Assembly: GCA_902597055.1 (NCBI GenBank)
Contig: CACJWG010000002.1
Coordinates: 1-64,000, forward strand
Reading direction: 5' to 3'
Source: an uncultured Pelagibacteraceae bacterium
Lineage (GTDB): Bacteria > Pseudomonadota > Alphaproteobacteria > Pelagibacterales > Pelagibacteraceae
DNA: 64,000 bases
Shown here piece after piece: positions 1-8,173 of the stretch. Within the stretch, counting starts at the first letter, position 1; each line of letters begins with the position of its first letter. A model generated the notes under the pieces. That model ran no database searches. It had not been told where the DNA came from and saw only the letters and a program-made list of their open reading frames with translations. A program made the position numbers and the translations under genes.

Positions 1-47
1 AAGTAACGATCAAGCATGAGCTTTAAAAAAAGCCACAAAAATAACAG

Positions 48-2030
48 TTAATTGAAATTTATTGGATCAACATCAACTGAAAGTTTTATTCCTTTTGGGA
101 TTTTAAATCTTTTAAGAGCAATTTTTAAGTTTTTCTGAGCTGAAATATTCTTTGCAGATCTTAATAAAATCCTATTTCTATAATTTCCTCTTACTTTATA
201 GATCGGAGCATTTACTGGTCCGAGAATCTTGACTTTAAGGTTTTTTTTTAAAAATTCTGACAATTCAAATGATGCCTGGTCTGATTTTTTGCTATTTTGA
301 GCACTAACTATTATTGATATAAATCTCTCAAAAGGAGGCAATAAATTCTTTTCCCTCAGAATTAATTCTTTATCCAAAAAAATATAAGGATCAGGATTTA
401 CGATTTGTGATATGTAATCTGAGTTTAAATTCATTGTTTGAAAATAAACAGTTGAAGGCTTTCCTTCTCGACCGGCTCTACCTGATAGTTGGTGATAAAG
501 CTGTACAGTTTTTTCAGCACTTCTTAAATCGTAACCTCTAGAAGAATAATCAATATCCAATACAATAATACAGTTCAGATTAGGAAAATGAAAACCTTTT
601 GAAATCAGTTGAGTGCCAATTAAAATATTTATCTTATTATCTATTATCTCTTGGATTTTAGAAGATGAGTCCTTTTTATTCATGGTGTCACTTGAGAAAA
701 TTAAAGTGTTTTTATCAGGAAAAATCTTTTTAATTTCCTCAAGTATTTTTTCCACACCTGGACCACTAAAGCTAAAATCACATTGGAGGTCTTTTGAAGA
801 GCAGTCTCGTTTCATCTCTGCGGAATAACCACAATAATGACATAAAACTTTATTCTTTATCTTATGATAAACAAGATTAATTGAACAAAAAGGACAGTCA
901 AAAGTTTTTAAACAATTTTTACATAATACAAATGGTGAGTAACCTCTTCTATTTACAAAAAATAGAACCTGATTATTCCTAGATAAATTATCTTTTACTT
1001 TTTCAATCAATTCCTCTGAAATAAATGTTTGTTTTTTTTCACTTTTTTTTATTTTTATAATTTCATAATCTGGTAACTTTGCATCTCTAAATCGCTCAGT
1101 TAATCTAGATGAATGAAACTTTTTTGCTTTAATATTTTTATAAGTTTCTATAGATGGAACAGCAGAGATCAAATTTATAGGTATATTTTCAAAAGATGCT
1201 CTGGATATTGCCATATCTCTAGCATGATAGTTTACACCCTCATCTTGTTTGTAGGATTGGTCGTGTTCTTCATCTATTGTAATAAGACCTAACTTTTTAA
1301 AAGGTAAAAATAAAGCCGACCTAGCCCCTATGACAACTTTAATCTTTCCTGATTTCAAACCGCTCCAAATTATCTTTTTATTTTTCTTTGTAACTGATGA
1401 ATGCCAAATAGCTGGTTTAAAACCAAAAAAAGAAATGAAATTTTTTTCAAATTCTTTTGTGAGGCCAATTTCAGGAAGTAAAATTAAAGATTGATAACCT
1501 TCATTTAGTTTTTTTTTAATTGCATTAAAATAAACTATTGTTTTTCCTGAACCTGTAGTCCCTTGTAATACATGAACTCTAAAATTTTTATCCCCCTTTT
1601 CTATTTCTAATAAACTTTTTTTTTGCTGAATACTAAGACTGTAATCTTTGGTTGGGTGTTTTTTATTGAACTGATCGTAAGTGTCTGCTTTATAATCTTC
1701 TTCTAAAGAATTATTTGCTAAATGAAGCTTTAACGCCATCCCTTTTGGAACAATATTATAATCAGAAAACCAGTTTAAAAATTTAATTGTTTTATTTTCT
1801 AAAGGATCTTTTGTAAATTTTTTAATAATATCTTTGATTTTAAATTTTTTTTTAGGCCCTTCCTCAAAATCATCCCAGATAATACCTATCATTTTTTTTT
1901 TACCAAAAGGCACTTCTACATAATCGCCGATTTTAAGTTTTTCTTTTGAAGTGTATGTAAATGGGTAATCAAAAATGTTTGGTAATAGTACTGGTACTTT
2001 CATTTTTCTGTTTATTATATCGATTGGCAA
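48..2030 (-). CDS. priA: Primosomal replication-restart helicase PriA
   Basis: PriA is a 3'-to-5' DNA helicase that reloads the replisome at stalled forks. At 660 residues it is shorter than the roughly 730 of E. coli PriA. Visible are a Walker A motif (GTTGSGKT, about residues 157-164), a DEEH helicase box near residue 255 and a cysteine-rich zinc insert with CxxC pairs at about residues 370-420. The helicase C-terminal half includes a GRAGREG motif. It ends a minus-strand run, beginning 6 bases after the ion-channel gene stop. A second Met at residue 10 (start 2003) is an equally good start because PriA proteins often begin at that point. No clear Shine-Dalgarno sequence decides between them. 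Confidence 0.95.
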   Translation of the reverse strand: MPIDIINRKMKVPVLLPNIFDYPFTYTSKEKLKIGDYVEVPFGKKKMIGIIWDDFEEGPKKKFKIKDIIKKFTKDPLENKTIKFLNWFSDYNIVPKGMALKLHLANNSLEEDYKADTYDQFNKKHPTKDYSLSIQQKKSLLEIEKGDKNFRVHVLQGTTGSGKTIVYFNAIKKKLNEGYQSLILLPEIGLTKEFEKNFISFFGFKPAIWHSSVTKKNKKIIWSGLKSGKIKVVIGARSALFLPFKKLGLITIDEEHDQSYKQDEGVNYHARDMAISRASFENIPINLISAVPSIETYKNIKAKKFHSSRLTERFRDAKLPDYEIIKIKKSEKKQTFISEELIEKVKDNLSRNNQVLFFVNRRGYSPFVLCKNCLKTFDCPFCSINLVYHKIKNKVLCHYCGYSAEMKRDCSSKDLQCDFSFSGPGVEKILEEIKKIFPDKNTLIFSSDTMNKKDSSSKIQEIIDNKINILIGTQLISKGFHFPNLNCIIVLDIDYSSRGYDLRSAEKTVQLYHQLSGRAGREGKPSTVYFQTMNLNSDYISQIVNPDPYIFLDKELILREKNLLPPFERFISIIVSAQNSKKSDQASFELSEFLKKNLKVKILGPVNAPIYKVRGNYRNRILLRSAKNISAQKNLKIALKRFKIPKGIKLSVDVDPINFN

Positions 2031-2036
2031 ATAAAT

Positions 2037-3536
2037 TTATCTTAACGCCATCCAAGAAATTATCGCAGTTGAATTATTTGGGTTAATGCTAGCATTAATT
2101 AATATAATTACCAAAATTACAAAAAAATAGGACAAAACTCCATAACGTGTACTTATTTTTTCAACTTTTTTTCCTAAAAGTTGATTTATTGTAAGTAATC
2201 TAAAAGAGACAACACTTAAGATATTTGGAATTACTGCATAAATGTATGATGTCAAAATAATCCAATCCAAAACTGTTAAATACTCTAATTTAGGTAATTC
2301 TGAATCGATTACAAAATTATAAGCAATTAAAGACAGTAGACATACTATTGTGACAGTCAGCCTAGCTTCAAGCTCTTTTGGATCAATCCAAACTACTAAC
2401 CAACACACGGACAAAATTAGTACTATAGGTAGAATCACTTTGTACAAATAATAGCTATGTTTACGCTCAATAACCATTGATAACTCTAATCCGGTAGCGT
2501 AGTCATCTTTCATAAAAAATGGATTTTGATAACTTAAAATATTAAAATCAAAAGATTTTATATTCCATCCAGAAATATCGTTCTTATCTTTTATATTTGA
2601 TAATGATAAGGATGAAAGACCACTTTCATACAACATAGTATTTGGAATTTTTTGATAGTCATCAATAATTTTGATTGCTACAGTTTGCTTATCAAATGGA
2701 AATGTTTTTAAGTTAAATTTATTTTTTATAGTATATGTGCCCCCTAATTCAGAAGAAATAAGTAAAGAGTCATTTGGGTTTCCAATTTTTTGTGAGTACG
2801 GAGTCAGTTTATATGTTTTATCATCAATTAAATCTTTATCAGACTTAACAACATTAAGAATTTTAAATCCTTTTTCTGGAGGGTATAATTTTATTTCATT
2901 AAATTGTTTTTCCGTATAGTCACAAATAAAATAAGTATACGACCCATCATCTTTTTTAGGAATTATATTTTTCTCTACTGCATTCCAAAGTTCAGGGTGA
3001 CCTGCTGCACTATAATTTGAAAAAATATCATACTTAATGGAAAATTCGACGGTGCCATTTTTGGTATCAATTTTATTGAAGTCCAAATATTTTATATCTA
3101 GTGTTGGATCAAAAGAATAATATTTGGACTTATTAATTTTTTTTTTTATTATCCCGCCTATAGTCAATATTTCAAATTCAACTATGTCATTTTCGTTAAG
3201 TATTTTAGGATTAAAATTTTTTTGATTTGCTTTTAGAATTTGATCACCTGTTTTTAAATCTTTTAAAATATTACTATCGTAAATTCTTCCAACTAAAAAA
3301 TTTCCATCTTCTTTAACAAATTCCCAACTACCAGATTTTTTATTGTATTTTTCCATCAAATCAAAACCAAAATTATCAAATGGAACTGAATTTATAAAAT
3401 TATAATCTAATTGAGCCAAATCATTATTAAATGTCTCACAATCTGTTTCAGCTAATGTTGTATTTATATTTGATAAAAATAAAAAAATAAAAATGAATTT
3501 TAATTTTAATAAATTATTAAGTAATTTTTTTCTCAT
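2037..3536 (-). CDS. Prokaryotic pentameric ligand-gated ion channel (Cys-loop receptor family) with N-terminal PDZ-like domain
   Basis: A 499-residue membrane protein that I assign to the prokaryotic pLGIC family (relatives of GLIC and ELIC). It has a signal peptide (residues about 1-29), then a PDZ-like segment (about 70-135, with a KTGDQILKANQK core). A beta-rich extracellular region follows, bearing the family hallmark FPFD (279-282). Four membrane helices come next: M1 about 363-383 (containing ILP), M2 about 392-412, M3 about 423-447 and M4 about 464-482. The M1-M3 block aligns by eye with GLIC, including the DSELPK link between M2 and M3. The M2 gate residues and the ligand cannot be read from sequence. 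The gene overlaps the upstream protease gene by 20 bases, suggesting co-translation. The extra N-terminal domain is unusual. The family call is firm; ligand and ion selectivity are unknown. Confidence 0.85.
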   Translation of the reverse strand: MRKKLLNNLLKLKFIFIFLFLSNINTTLAETDCETFNNDLAQLDYNFINSVPFDNFGFDLMEKYNKKSGSWEFVKEDGNFLVGRIYDSNILKDLKTGDQILKANQKNFNPKILNENDIVEFEILTIGGIIKKKINKSKYYSFDPTLDIKYLDFNKIDTKNGTVEFSIKYDIFSNYSAAGHPELWNAVEKNIIPKKDDGSYTYFICDYTEKQFNEIKLYPPEKGFKILNVVKSDKDLIDDKTYKLTPYSQKIGNPNDSLLISSELGGTYTIKNKFNLKTFPFDKQTVAIKIIDDYQKIPNTMLYESGLSSLSLSNIKDKNDISGWNIKSFDFNILSYQNPFFMKDDYATGLELSMVIERKHSYYLYKVILPIVLILSVCWLVVWIDPKELEARLTVTIVCLLSLIAYNFVIDSELPKLEYLTVLDWIILTSYIYAVIPNILSVVSFRLLTINQLLGKKVEKISTRYGVLSYFFVILVIILINASINPNNSTAIISWMALR

Positions 3537-4203
3537 TTTCTTTTTCTTTTTTTCTCTGAGTCTTTTTTAATTTTGAAAACATTTGTAAAGCTACAACCCA
3601 CGAAACTATTACAAGAATAAGTGATATTAAAAAGTTAGACGCGGTAAATAAATTGTAGCATCCATGTAACGTGAAAGGGACTAAAAAAGCAAAGACTAGA
3701 TTATCGCCTCTTTTTACAAAAGTATATTTCATAAAAAAGTAACCCATGAAAACTCCAAATATCCCGTGTGCAGGTACAGCTGAAAAAGACCTCAGGAATG
3801 CCATGTAAATTGGCGTTGTTTCATAATAGTCAGCCAAAACATACACATAATAAAAGTTTTCTAAAGTTGCAAAACCAAGTGAGACTGTAACCCCATATAC
3901 TATGCCGTCGATAGGTTCATTAAAATCTTTCATTTTGTAAACAAGAAAATATAAAACAGCCAGCTTTAGACCTTCTTCAACTGGTGCTGCCGTGAAAAAA
4001 GAGGAACTAAGACCCTCGTCCATTTGTGTTGAGGCCCAAATTCCACCAAGATAAGTGTTAATAATAAAAGCAGGTATAGTTATCAAAATTCCATAAAAGA
4101 ATACTTTAATTATCTCAGAATTAGGTTCTTTAAACTTATCTGATAGAACAAAGAATACCACTATAAGTACTGATGGTAAAATTGTTGCTAACAGTAGAAT
4201 CAT
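3517..4203 (-). CDS. PrsW-family intramembrane metalloprotease homologue
   Basis: A 228-residue polytopic membrane protein with the PrsW pattern of putative metal-binding and catalytic residues: VEEGLK (Glu76-Glu77), GFATLEN (Glu115), PAHG (His146) and LHGCYN (His180), set in about seven hydrophobic helices. In Bacillus, PrsW cleaves an anti-sigma factor at the membrane; no anti-sigma factor is visible here, so the substrate is unknown. The start codon overlaps the stop of the upstream putative HTH gene by one base, and its 3' end overlaps the pLGIC gene by 20 bases. The three genes are therefore probably translated from one message. The C-terminus is Lys/Glu-rich and cytoplasmic. Confidence 0.8.
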   Translation of the reverse strand: MILLLATILPSVLIVVFFVLSDKFKEPNSEIIKVFFYGILITIPAFIINTYLGGIWASTQMDEGLSSSFFTAAPVEEGLKLAVLYFLVYKMKDFNEPIDGIVYGVTVSLGFATLENFYYVYVLADYYETTPIYMAFLRSFSAVPAHGIFGVFMGYFFMKYTFVKRGDNLVFAFLVPFTLHGCYNLFTASNFLISLILVIVSWVVALQMFSKLKKTQRKKEKENEKKIT

Positions 4204-4664
4204 TAACTTTTTTCAATTGTTGTTTTAATTTTTAAAATTTTATTCTCCAGTGCCTCAAAGGCATCGAAGATTTCCTTTTTTTCTACTCCAGAAATTTGTT
4301 CACCTTTATGACCCTCTGGATTTTTTGCGGTATTTATAACATCCATTAATTGCCCATGCAAAATTGTAAATTTTATGAGAAGTTCGTTTAAATCTTGCTG
4401 AGATCCTTTGGTATTTTTTATCTCTTTTAAGATGATGTATTCGTGAGCTCTTAAAAGATAGGGTGTTAATCCTCTCTCAACGCAAGCTTTATCAATTTTA
4501 ATGGCATCTTTATGATCTAATTGTTGGTCTAAATCAGGATCGCTACATTTTCTTAAAAATGACTCACTTTTTCCAGTTACCTCCTCAATAACCTTTGATT
4601 TAAGATTTTTAATTGCTTCTAAAAGTCCATGTTCAATTGACGATATTTGTCTAAGCTTTGCCAT
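4203..4664 (-). CDS. Putative HTH-type regulatory protein (phage CII-like fold)
   Basis: A 153-residue soluble protein. The N-terminal half (about residues 20-70) has the pattern of a lambda-CII/phage-regulator-like DNA-binding domain: a short helix, then SESFLRKCSDPD, then a helix ending in KACVERG. The C-terminal half (about 85-150) is amphipathic helix and may form an oligomerisation coil. No family name can be assigned with certainty. It is the first gene of the minus-strand set HTH-protease-channel-priA. A perfect 10-base inverted repeat lies 24 bases upstream of its start, in the region shared with the divergent mini-genes, so autoregulation is plausible. The regulatory role is inferred from the fold-like pattern only. 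Confidence 0.5.
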   Translation of the reverse strand: MAKLRQISSIEHGLLEAIKNLKSKVIEEVTGKSESFLRKCSDPDLDQQLDHKDAIKIDKACVERGLTPYLLRAHEYIILKEIKNTKGSQQDLNELLIKFTILHGQLMDVINTAKNPEGHKGEQISGVEKKEIFDAFEALENKILKIKTTIEKS

Positions 4665-4687
4665 AAAATGAAATTCTAATACAAATT

Positions 4688-4726
4688 TTGGACAAATAAA
4701 AACTAATAAAACATGGATTTGTCCAA
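4688..4726. promoter_or_regulatory. Inverted repeat, candidate operator in divergent promoter region
   Basis: Two perfect 10-base arms, TTGGACAAAT (4688-4697) and ATTTGTCCAA (4717-4726), are separated by 19 bases. They lie between the start of the putative HTH gene (4664) and the first mini-gene (4799). The centre-to-centre distance of 29 bases and the location suit binding by a dimeric regulator or pair of dimers. No T-run follows on either strand, so it is not a typical terminator. Confidence 0.5.
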
Positions 4727-4798
4727 TATTACCAGCCTCTTTTCACATACAAGAAATTTTAATCGTTATTATCTTAATTTTGTAACGAAAGGAAAAAA

Positions 4799-4882
4799 AT
4801 GAATAACTTTACATCTTTTAAACCAATTCAGATTAATGATGGTCTTAATTTGGTCGAAGTAAATAGAAAGGAGGTTGTATGA
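4799..4882 (+). CDS. 27-residue mini-ORF coupled to secreted peptide gene
   Basis: An ATG preceded by a purine-rich AAAGGA ribosome-binding stretch opens a 27-codon frame (starts MNNFTSFK, ends RKEVV). Its TGA overlaps the ATG of the next mini-gene by four bases (ATGA), the usual arrangement for translational coupling. The codons encoding its last residues contain the AAAGGAGG Shine-Dalgarno sequence of the next gene, so translating it would directly affect initiation there. It may be a real peptide or a leader ORF. I know of no family. Confidence 0.45.
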   Translation: MNNFTSFKPIQINDGLNLVEVNRKEVV

Positions 4883-5007
4883 AAAAGTTAGCTTTAGTGA
4901 TTGGTATAGTATCAATCTTAGCAACTAGCGCAAACGCTGCTGGTTATGTTTGTAAGCCTAATATCTATGGCGGTCAGACATGTGTGTATAGCGAATATGC
5001 ATTCTAG
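4879..5007 (+). CDS. Small secreted two-cysteine peptide (42-residue precursor)
   Basis: An ATG with a near-perfect AAAGGAGG Shine-Dalgarno 8 bases upstream opens a 42-codon frame. Residues 1-20 form a classic signal peptide: MKK, a hydrophobic core, then ATSANA with an Ala-X-Ala cleavage site. The mature part, about 21-22 residues, begins AGYVCKPN and contains two cysteines about ten residues apart, which could form one disulfide in the periplasm. A GC-rich hairpin follows the stop. The strong ribosome-binding site, signal peptide and hairpin together make this a credible gene despite its size. Function unknown; it is divergent from the regulator-protease-channel genes. Confidence 0.7.
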   Translation: MKKLALVIGIVSILATSANAAGYVCKPNIYGGQTCVYSEYAF

Positions 5008-5011
5008 TTTT

Positions 5012-5039
5012 ATGCCCCCTTTAAATAATTTTGAAGGGG
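5012..5039. terminator. GC-rich hairpin between convergent genes
   Basis: GCCCCCTT and AAGGGGGC form an 8-base stem around a 12-base AT loop in an otherwise AT-rich region. It sits between the secreted-peptide gene (ending 5007) and the convergent membrane-protein gene (ending 5047). There is no long T-run on either side, so it may be a weak bidirectional terminator or an mRNA 3'-end stabiliser. Confidence 0.55.
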
Positions 5040-5046
5040 GCAAAAT

Positions 5047-5364
5047 CTATACAGCGCCAGTAAGGATATCTCTAAACTGAATTATTATTCCTAAAACAAT
5101 TGCAACTTTTGCTAATACCGCCCAATGTTTTGGGCCTTTATATTTATCTGACGATCTCCATATACCAACAGACGTATATATTGCCCAAGGTATTATCAAA
5201 CCATAGACTGCATGAAAATGAAGTCCAATACTTAAGATTATGAGAGCACTAACAAAACCAAAAGCGTAACTCAATAGCACACCTACAAGCCAATAAGATT
5301 TTACTAAAGAAACATCTCCATTCCAAAAATCTACAAAGAAATTGTTATTTTTTTTTCTAGCCAT
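5047..5364 (-). CDS. Uncharacterised small inner-membrane protein
   Basis: A 105-residue protein with a short basic N-terminus (MARKKNN), a FWNGDVSLVKSYW stretch, then three hydrophobic helices (about residues 24-45, 50-68 and 83-100) and a conserved-looking WRSSDKYKGPKHW loop. The pattern resembles small uncharacterised membrane proteins common in marine alphaproteobacteria, but I cannot name a family. It lies 79 bases downstream of lpd in the same direction and could be transcribed from the TCA array or from its own promoter in that gap. I see no RNA gene in the gap. Confidence 0.7.
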   Translation of the reverse strand: MARKKNNNFFVDFWNGDVSLVKSYWLVGVLLSYAFGFVSALIILSIGLHFHAVYGLIIPWAIYTSVGIWRSSDKYKGPKHWAVLAKVAIVLGIIIQFRDILTGAV

Positions 5365-5443
5365 AACTTAATTTATATTAATAATAAGTGTTGGTAAACA
5401 GTTGAAATGAAATGAGAAGCTAGATGCATATTCAAAGGGACAA

Positions 5444-6844
5444 TTAAGAGTGTATTTGTCTTTTTTCAACAGATAAAGCCGCCTCTTTTATTGCCTCAGA
5501 AAATGTTGGATGAGCATGGCACGTTCGTGCGATATCCTCAGAGCTTGCTCCAAATTCCATTGCAACTGCCATTTCTGCTATCATTTCTCCTACATGAGGC
5601 CCTATCATATGTACTCCTAAAACTTTATCAGTATCTTTATCGGCTAAGATTTTTACGAATCCTTCAGGCTCATCAATTGCTTTAGCTCTTGAGTTGGCCA
5701 TAAAAGGAAACTTTCCAATTTTATAAGACTTATTCTTTTCTTTAAGTTGCTCTTCCGTTAAACCTATACTTGCTACCTCGGGAGTAGTGTAAATTACCCC
5801 TGGAATTAAATCGTAGTTTACATGACCAGATTGGCCCGCAATTATTTCTGCAACTGCGATCCCTTCCTCTTCAGCTTTGTGAGCTAACATTGGCCCATCA
5901 ATTACATCTCCAATAGCGTAAATATTTTTTGCTGAAGTTTGAAATTTTTTGTCGATTTTAATCCTTCCTTTTTCGTCTGATTTTACTCCTGCAGAACTCA
6001 AATTTAAATTAGATGTAAACGGTTTTCTTCCAATTGATATTAGGGCTACGTCACAATTAAATTCTTTGCTGTCTCCATTCTTATCTGACGTTGAAATTTG
6101 TACCCCATTGTTAGTTTTTTTAATGCTAGTTACTTTTCTATTTAAGTGAAACTTTATATTTTGTTTCTTCAATATTTTCATAAACTCTTCTGAAATCTCT
6201 CTATCCATCCCAGGTGTGATATGATCTAAAAATTCGATTACATTTACTTCAGCCCCTAAACGAGACCAGACAGAACCCATTTCTAAACCTATATAACCCC
6301 CACCAACAACAACTAGACTTTTCGGAACTTCTTTTAAAGATAGGGCGCCAGTCGAAGAGACGATTGTTTTTTCATCAAATTCTGCGTTGGGCATAGGCAT
6401 TGCCTCAGATCCAGTTGCAATAATAATATTTTTTGCCTCAATTTCTCTTTTTTTACCATCTTCAGCTTTTACTGATATTTTCTTGTCAGAAATAAAACTG
6501 CCAAAACCTTTTAGGTAAGTTACTTTGTTTTTTTTGAATAAAAATTCAACACCTTTGGTCAAGATTGAAACTGCTTTGTCCTTATTTTTCATCATCTTGT
6601 CTAAATTAAGTTTTACGTCTCCTGTTTCAATTCCAAGTTTAGAAAAATTTTTAGCTTTTTTAAAATTCTCAGACAAATTTAATAAGCTTTTTGAAGGAAT
6701 ACATCCAATGTTTAAACAAGTTCCACCCAGAGAACCTCTAGCTTCTATACAAGCAGTTTTTTGACCTAATTGAGCTAACCTTATAGCACAAACATATCCA
6801 CCAGGTCCGCCACCGATCACTACTGAGTCAAATTTTTCTATCAT
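5444..6844 (-). CDS. lpdA: Dihydrolipoamide dehydrogenase (E3)
   Basis: Flavoprotein that reoxidises dihydrolipoamide with NAD+ in the 2-oxoglutarate dehydrogenase complex and possibly other lipoyl complexes. An FAD dinucleotide fold (GGGPGGY, about residues 11-17) and the redox-active disulfide GGTCLNIGCIPSK (Cys43, Cys48) are clear. So are the NAD fold (GGGYIGLEMG), the second FAD motif (YAIGDV) and the C-terminal His-Glu dyad in HAHPTFSEA. 466 residues is the normal length. It starts 3 bases after sucB and completes the order sucA-sucB-lpd, so this copy most likely serves 2-oxoglutarate oxidation. Confidence 0.97.
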   Translation of the reverse strand: MIEKFDSVVIGGGPGGYVCAIRLAQLGQKTACIEARGSLGGTCLNIGCIPSKSLLNLSENFKKAKNFSKLGIETGDVKLNLDKMMKNKDKAVSILTKGVEFLFKKNKVTYLKGFGSFISDKKISVKAEDGKKREIEAKNIIIATGSEAMPMPNAEFDEKTIVSSTGALSLKEVPKSLVVVGGGYIGLEMGSVWSRLGAEVNVIEFLDHITPGMDREISEEFMKILKKQNIKFHLNRKVTSIKKTNNGVQISTSDKNGDSKEFNCDVALISIGRKPFTSNLNLSSAGVKSDEKGRIKIDKKFQTSAKNIYAIGDVIDGPMLAHKAEEEGIAVAEIIAGQSGHVNYDLIPGVIYTTPEVASIGLTEEQLKEKNKSYKIGKFPFMANSRAKAIDEPEGFVKILADKDTDKVLGVHMIGPHVGEMIAEMAVAMEFGASSEDIARTCHAHPTFSEAIKEAALSVEKRQIHS

Positions 6845-6847
6845 AAA

Positions 6848-8173
6848 CTATAAATTTAAAAATAATCTTCTTGGATCTTCTAAATTATCTTTTGTATTTT
6901 TTAAAAAAGAAACCGCTTCTTTCCCATCAATTATTCTATGATCATATGATAAAGCTATATACATTATTGGTCTTATTTTAATTTCACCATTTACCACATG
7001 CGGCCTTTCTACAATATTATGCATTCCTAAAACTCCAGATTGAGGTAAATTTAAAATAGGTGTTGATAACATTGACCCATAGACACCACCGTTGCTGATA
7101 GTAAATGTCCCGCCTTGAAGATCGTCAATTGTAATCTTTCCATCTCTTGCTTTATCAGACAATTCTTTAATTTTCTTTTCTATGTCTGCAAAAGACATTT
7201 CATCTGCATTTTTTAGAACTGGAACCACAAGACCTTTTTCGGTGCCTACTGCAAAACTTATATTATAGTAGTTCTTATAAATTATGTTCTCTCCCTCGAT
7301 TTCAGCATTAATTGCTGGAAAAAGTTTTAGACTTTCAATGCAAGCTTTAACAAAAAAGGACATAAAACCTAGTTTTATGCCAAACCTATCTTGAAAATCA
7401 CTTTGATTTTCTTTTCTCATGTCAATTATACCGCTCATATCAACTTCATTAAAAGTTGTAAGCATTGCTGCATTATCTTGAGCTTGTTTGAGTCTTTTAG
7501 CAATTGTTTGTCTTAGTCTTGTCATTTTTATTTTTTCTTCTTGGCCAAACTTTATTTTCCGCTCAGAAGGTCCAGGTTTAATGTTCATTAAACTTAGTAG
7601 ATCACCTTTTGAAACTCTTCCACCTCTGCCAGTTCCTTGAATTTTTTTTAAGTCAATTTTATTATCTGCAGCAATCTTTCTCACAGCAGGAGAAACAGAT
7701 ACATCTTTTGTTTTTTTAGATTTCTCTTTTTTATAGGATACTTCTTCTGTGAGGATTAATGGTTCTTCCTCACTTGTATTTTCATTAGGTTCTGAAATTT
7801 TTTCTTCCTTATCGAACAGTTTTGTCTCAACTTCTTTTGTTTCAACTTCTTTTTTTAAACTAATAATATTATCTTCGTTGTGTACTACTTTTTTCTCTTC
7901 TTTAGGTTCATTCTCAGTTTCATCTTTTTTTGAGCTTCCTCCAATTATTGATCCGAGAACGGCTCCTACCTCAACCGTTGAGCCGTTTTGAGCATTTATT
8001 TCACTTAATACACCATCTGAAGGGGATGGAACCTCTAAATTTACTTTATCAGTTTCAAGTTCAACAACAGGTTCATCGGCTTCAACACTATCACCTTTAT
8101 TTTTTAACCATTTAGCTACAGTTGCTTCTGTTATACTTTCTCCTAAAACTGGAACTACAATTTTATCTGACAT
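6848..8173 (-). CDS. sucB: Dihydrolipoyllysine succinyltransferase, E2 of 2-oxoglutarate dehydrogenase
   Basis: E2 core of the 2-oxoglutarate dehydrogenase complex, transferring the succinyl group to CoA. Domains in order: a lipoyl domain (residues 1-76, lipoyl Lys43 in ETDKVNLE), a long Glu/Lys-rich low-complexity linker (about 80-150), the E1/E3-binding domain ([18 protein letters not shown], about 157-193) and the catalytic domain. The catalytic domain ends with HRIIDG (His412, Asp416). It overlaps the sucA stop by one base. The linker is longer than usual and unusually acidic and basic in alternation. Confidence 0.97.
   Translation of the reverse strand: MSDKIVVPVLGESITEATVAKWLKNKGDSVEADEPVVELETDKVNLEVPSPSDGVLSEINAQNGSTVEVGAVLGSIIGGSSKKDETENEPKEEKKVVHNEDNIISLKKEVETKEVETKLFDKEEKISEPNENTSEEEPLILTEEVSYKKEKSKKTKDVSVSPAVRKIAADNKIDLKKIQGTGRGGRVSKGDLLSLMNIKPGPSERKIKFGQEEKIKMTRLRQTIAKRLKQAQDNAAMLTTFNEVDMSGIIDMRKENQSDFQDRFGIKLGFMSFFVKACIESLKLFPAINAEIEGENIIYKNYYNISFAVGTEKGLVVPVLKNADEMSFADIEKKIKELSDKARDGKITIDDLQGGTFTISNGGVYGSMLSTPILNLPQSGVLGMHNIVERPHVVNGEIKIRPIMYIALSYDHRIIDGKEAVSFLKNTKDNLEDPRRLFLNL

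Noticed and set aside
1-47. Possible start of a further minus-strand gene
   Set aside because: Only a few codons (ATG at 17-15) are present before the window edge, too little to assign.
5365-5443. tRNA or small RNA in the gap after lpd
   Set aside because: No cloverleaf and no strong hairpin; plain AT-rich spacer.
7749-8115. Two plus-strand ORFs over sucB
   Set aside because: Antisense to the charged sucB linker and lipoyl domain; composition bias explains them.
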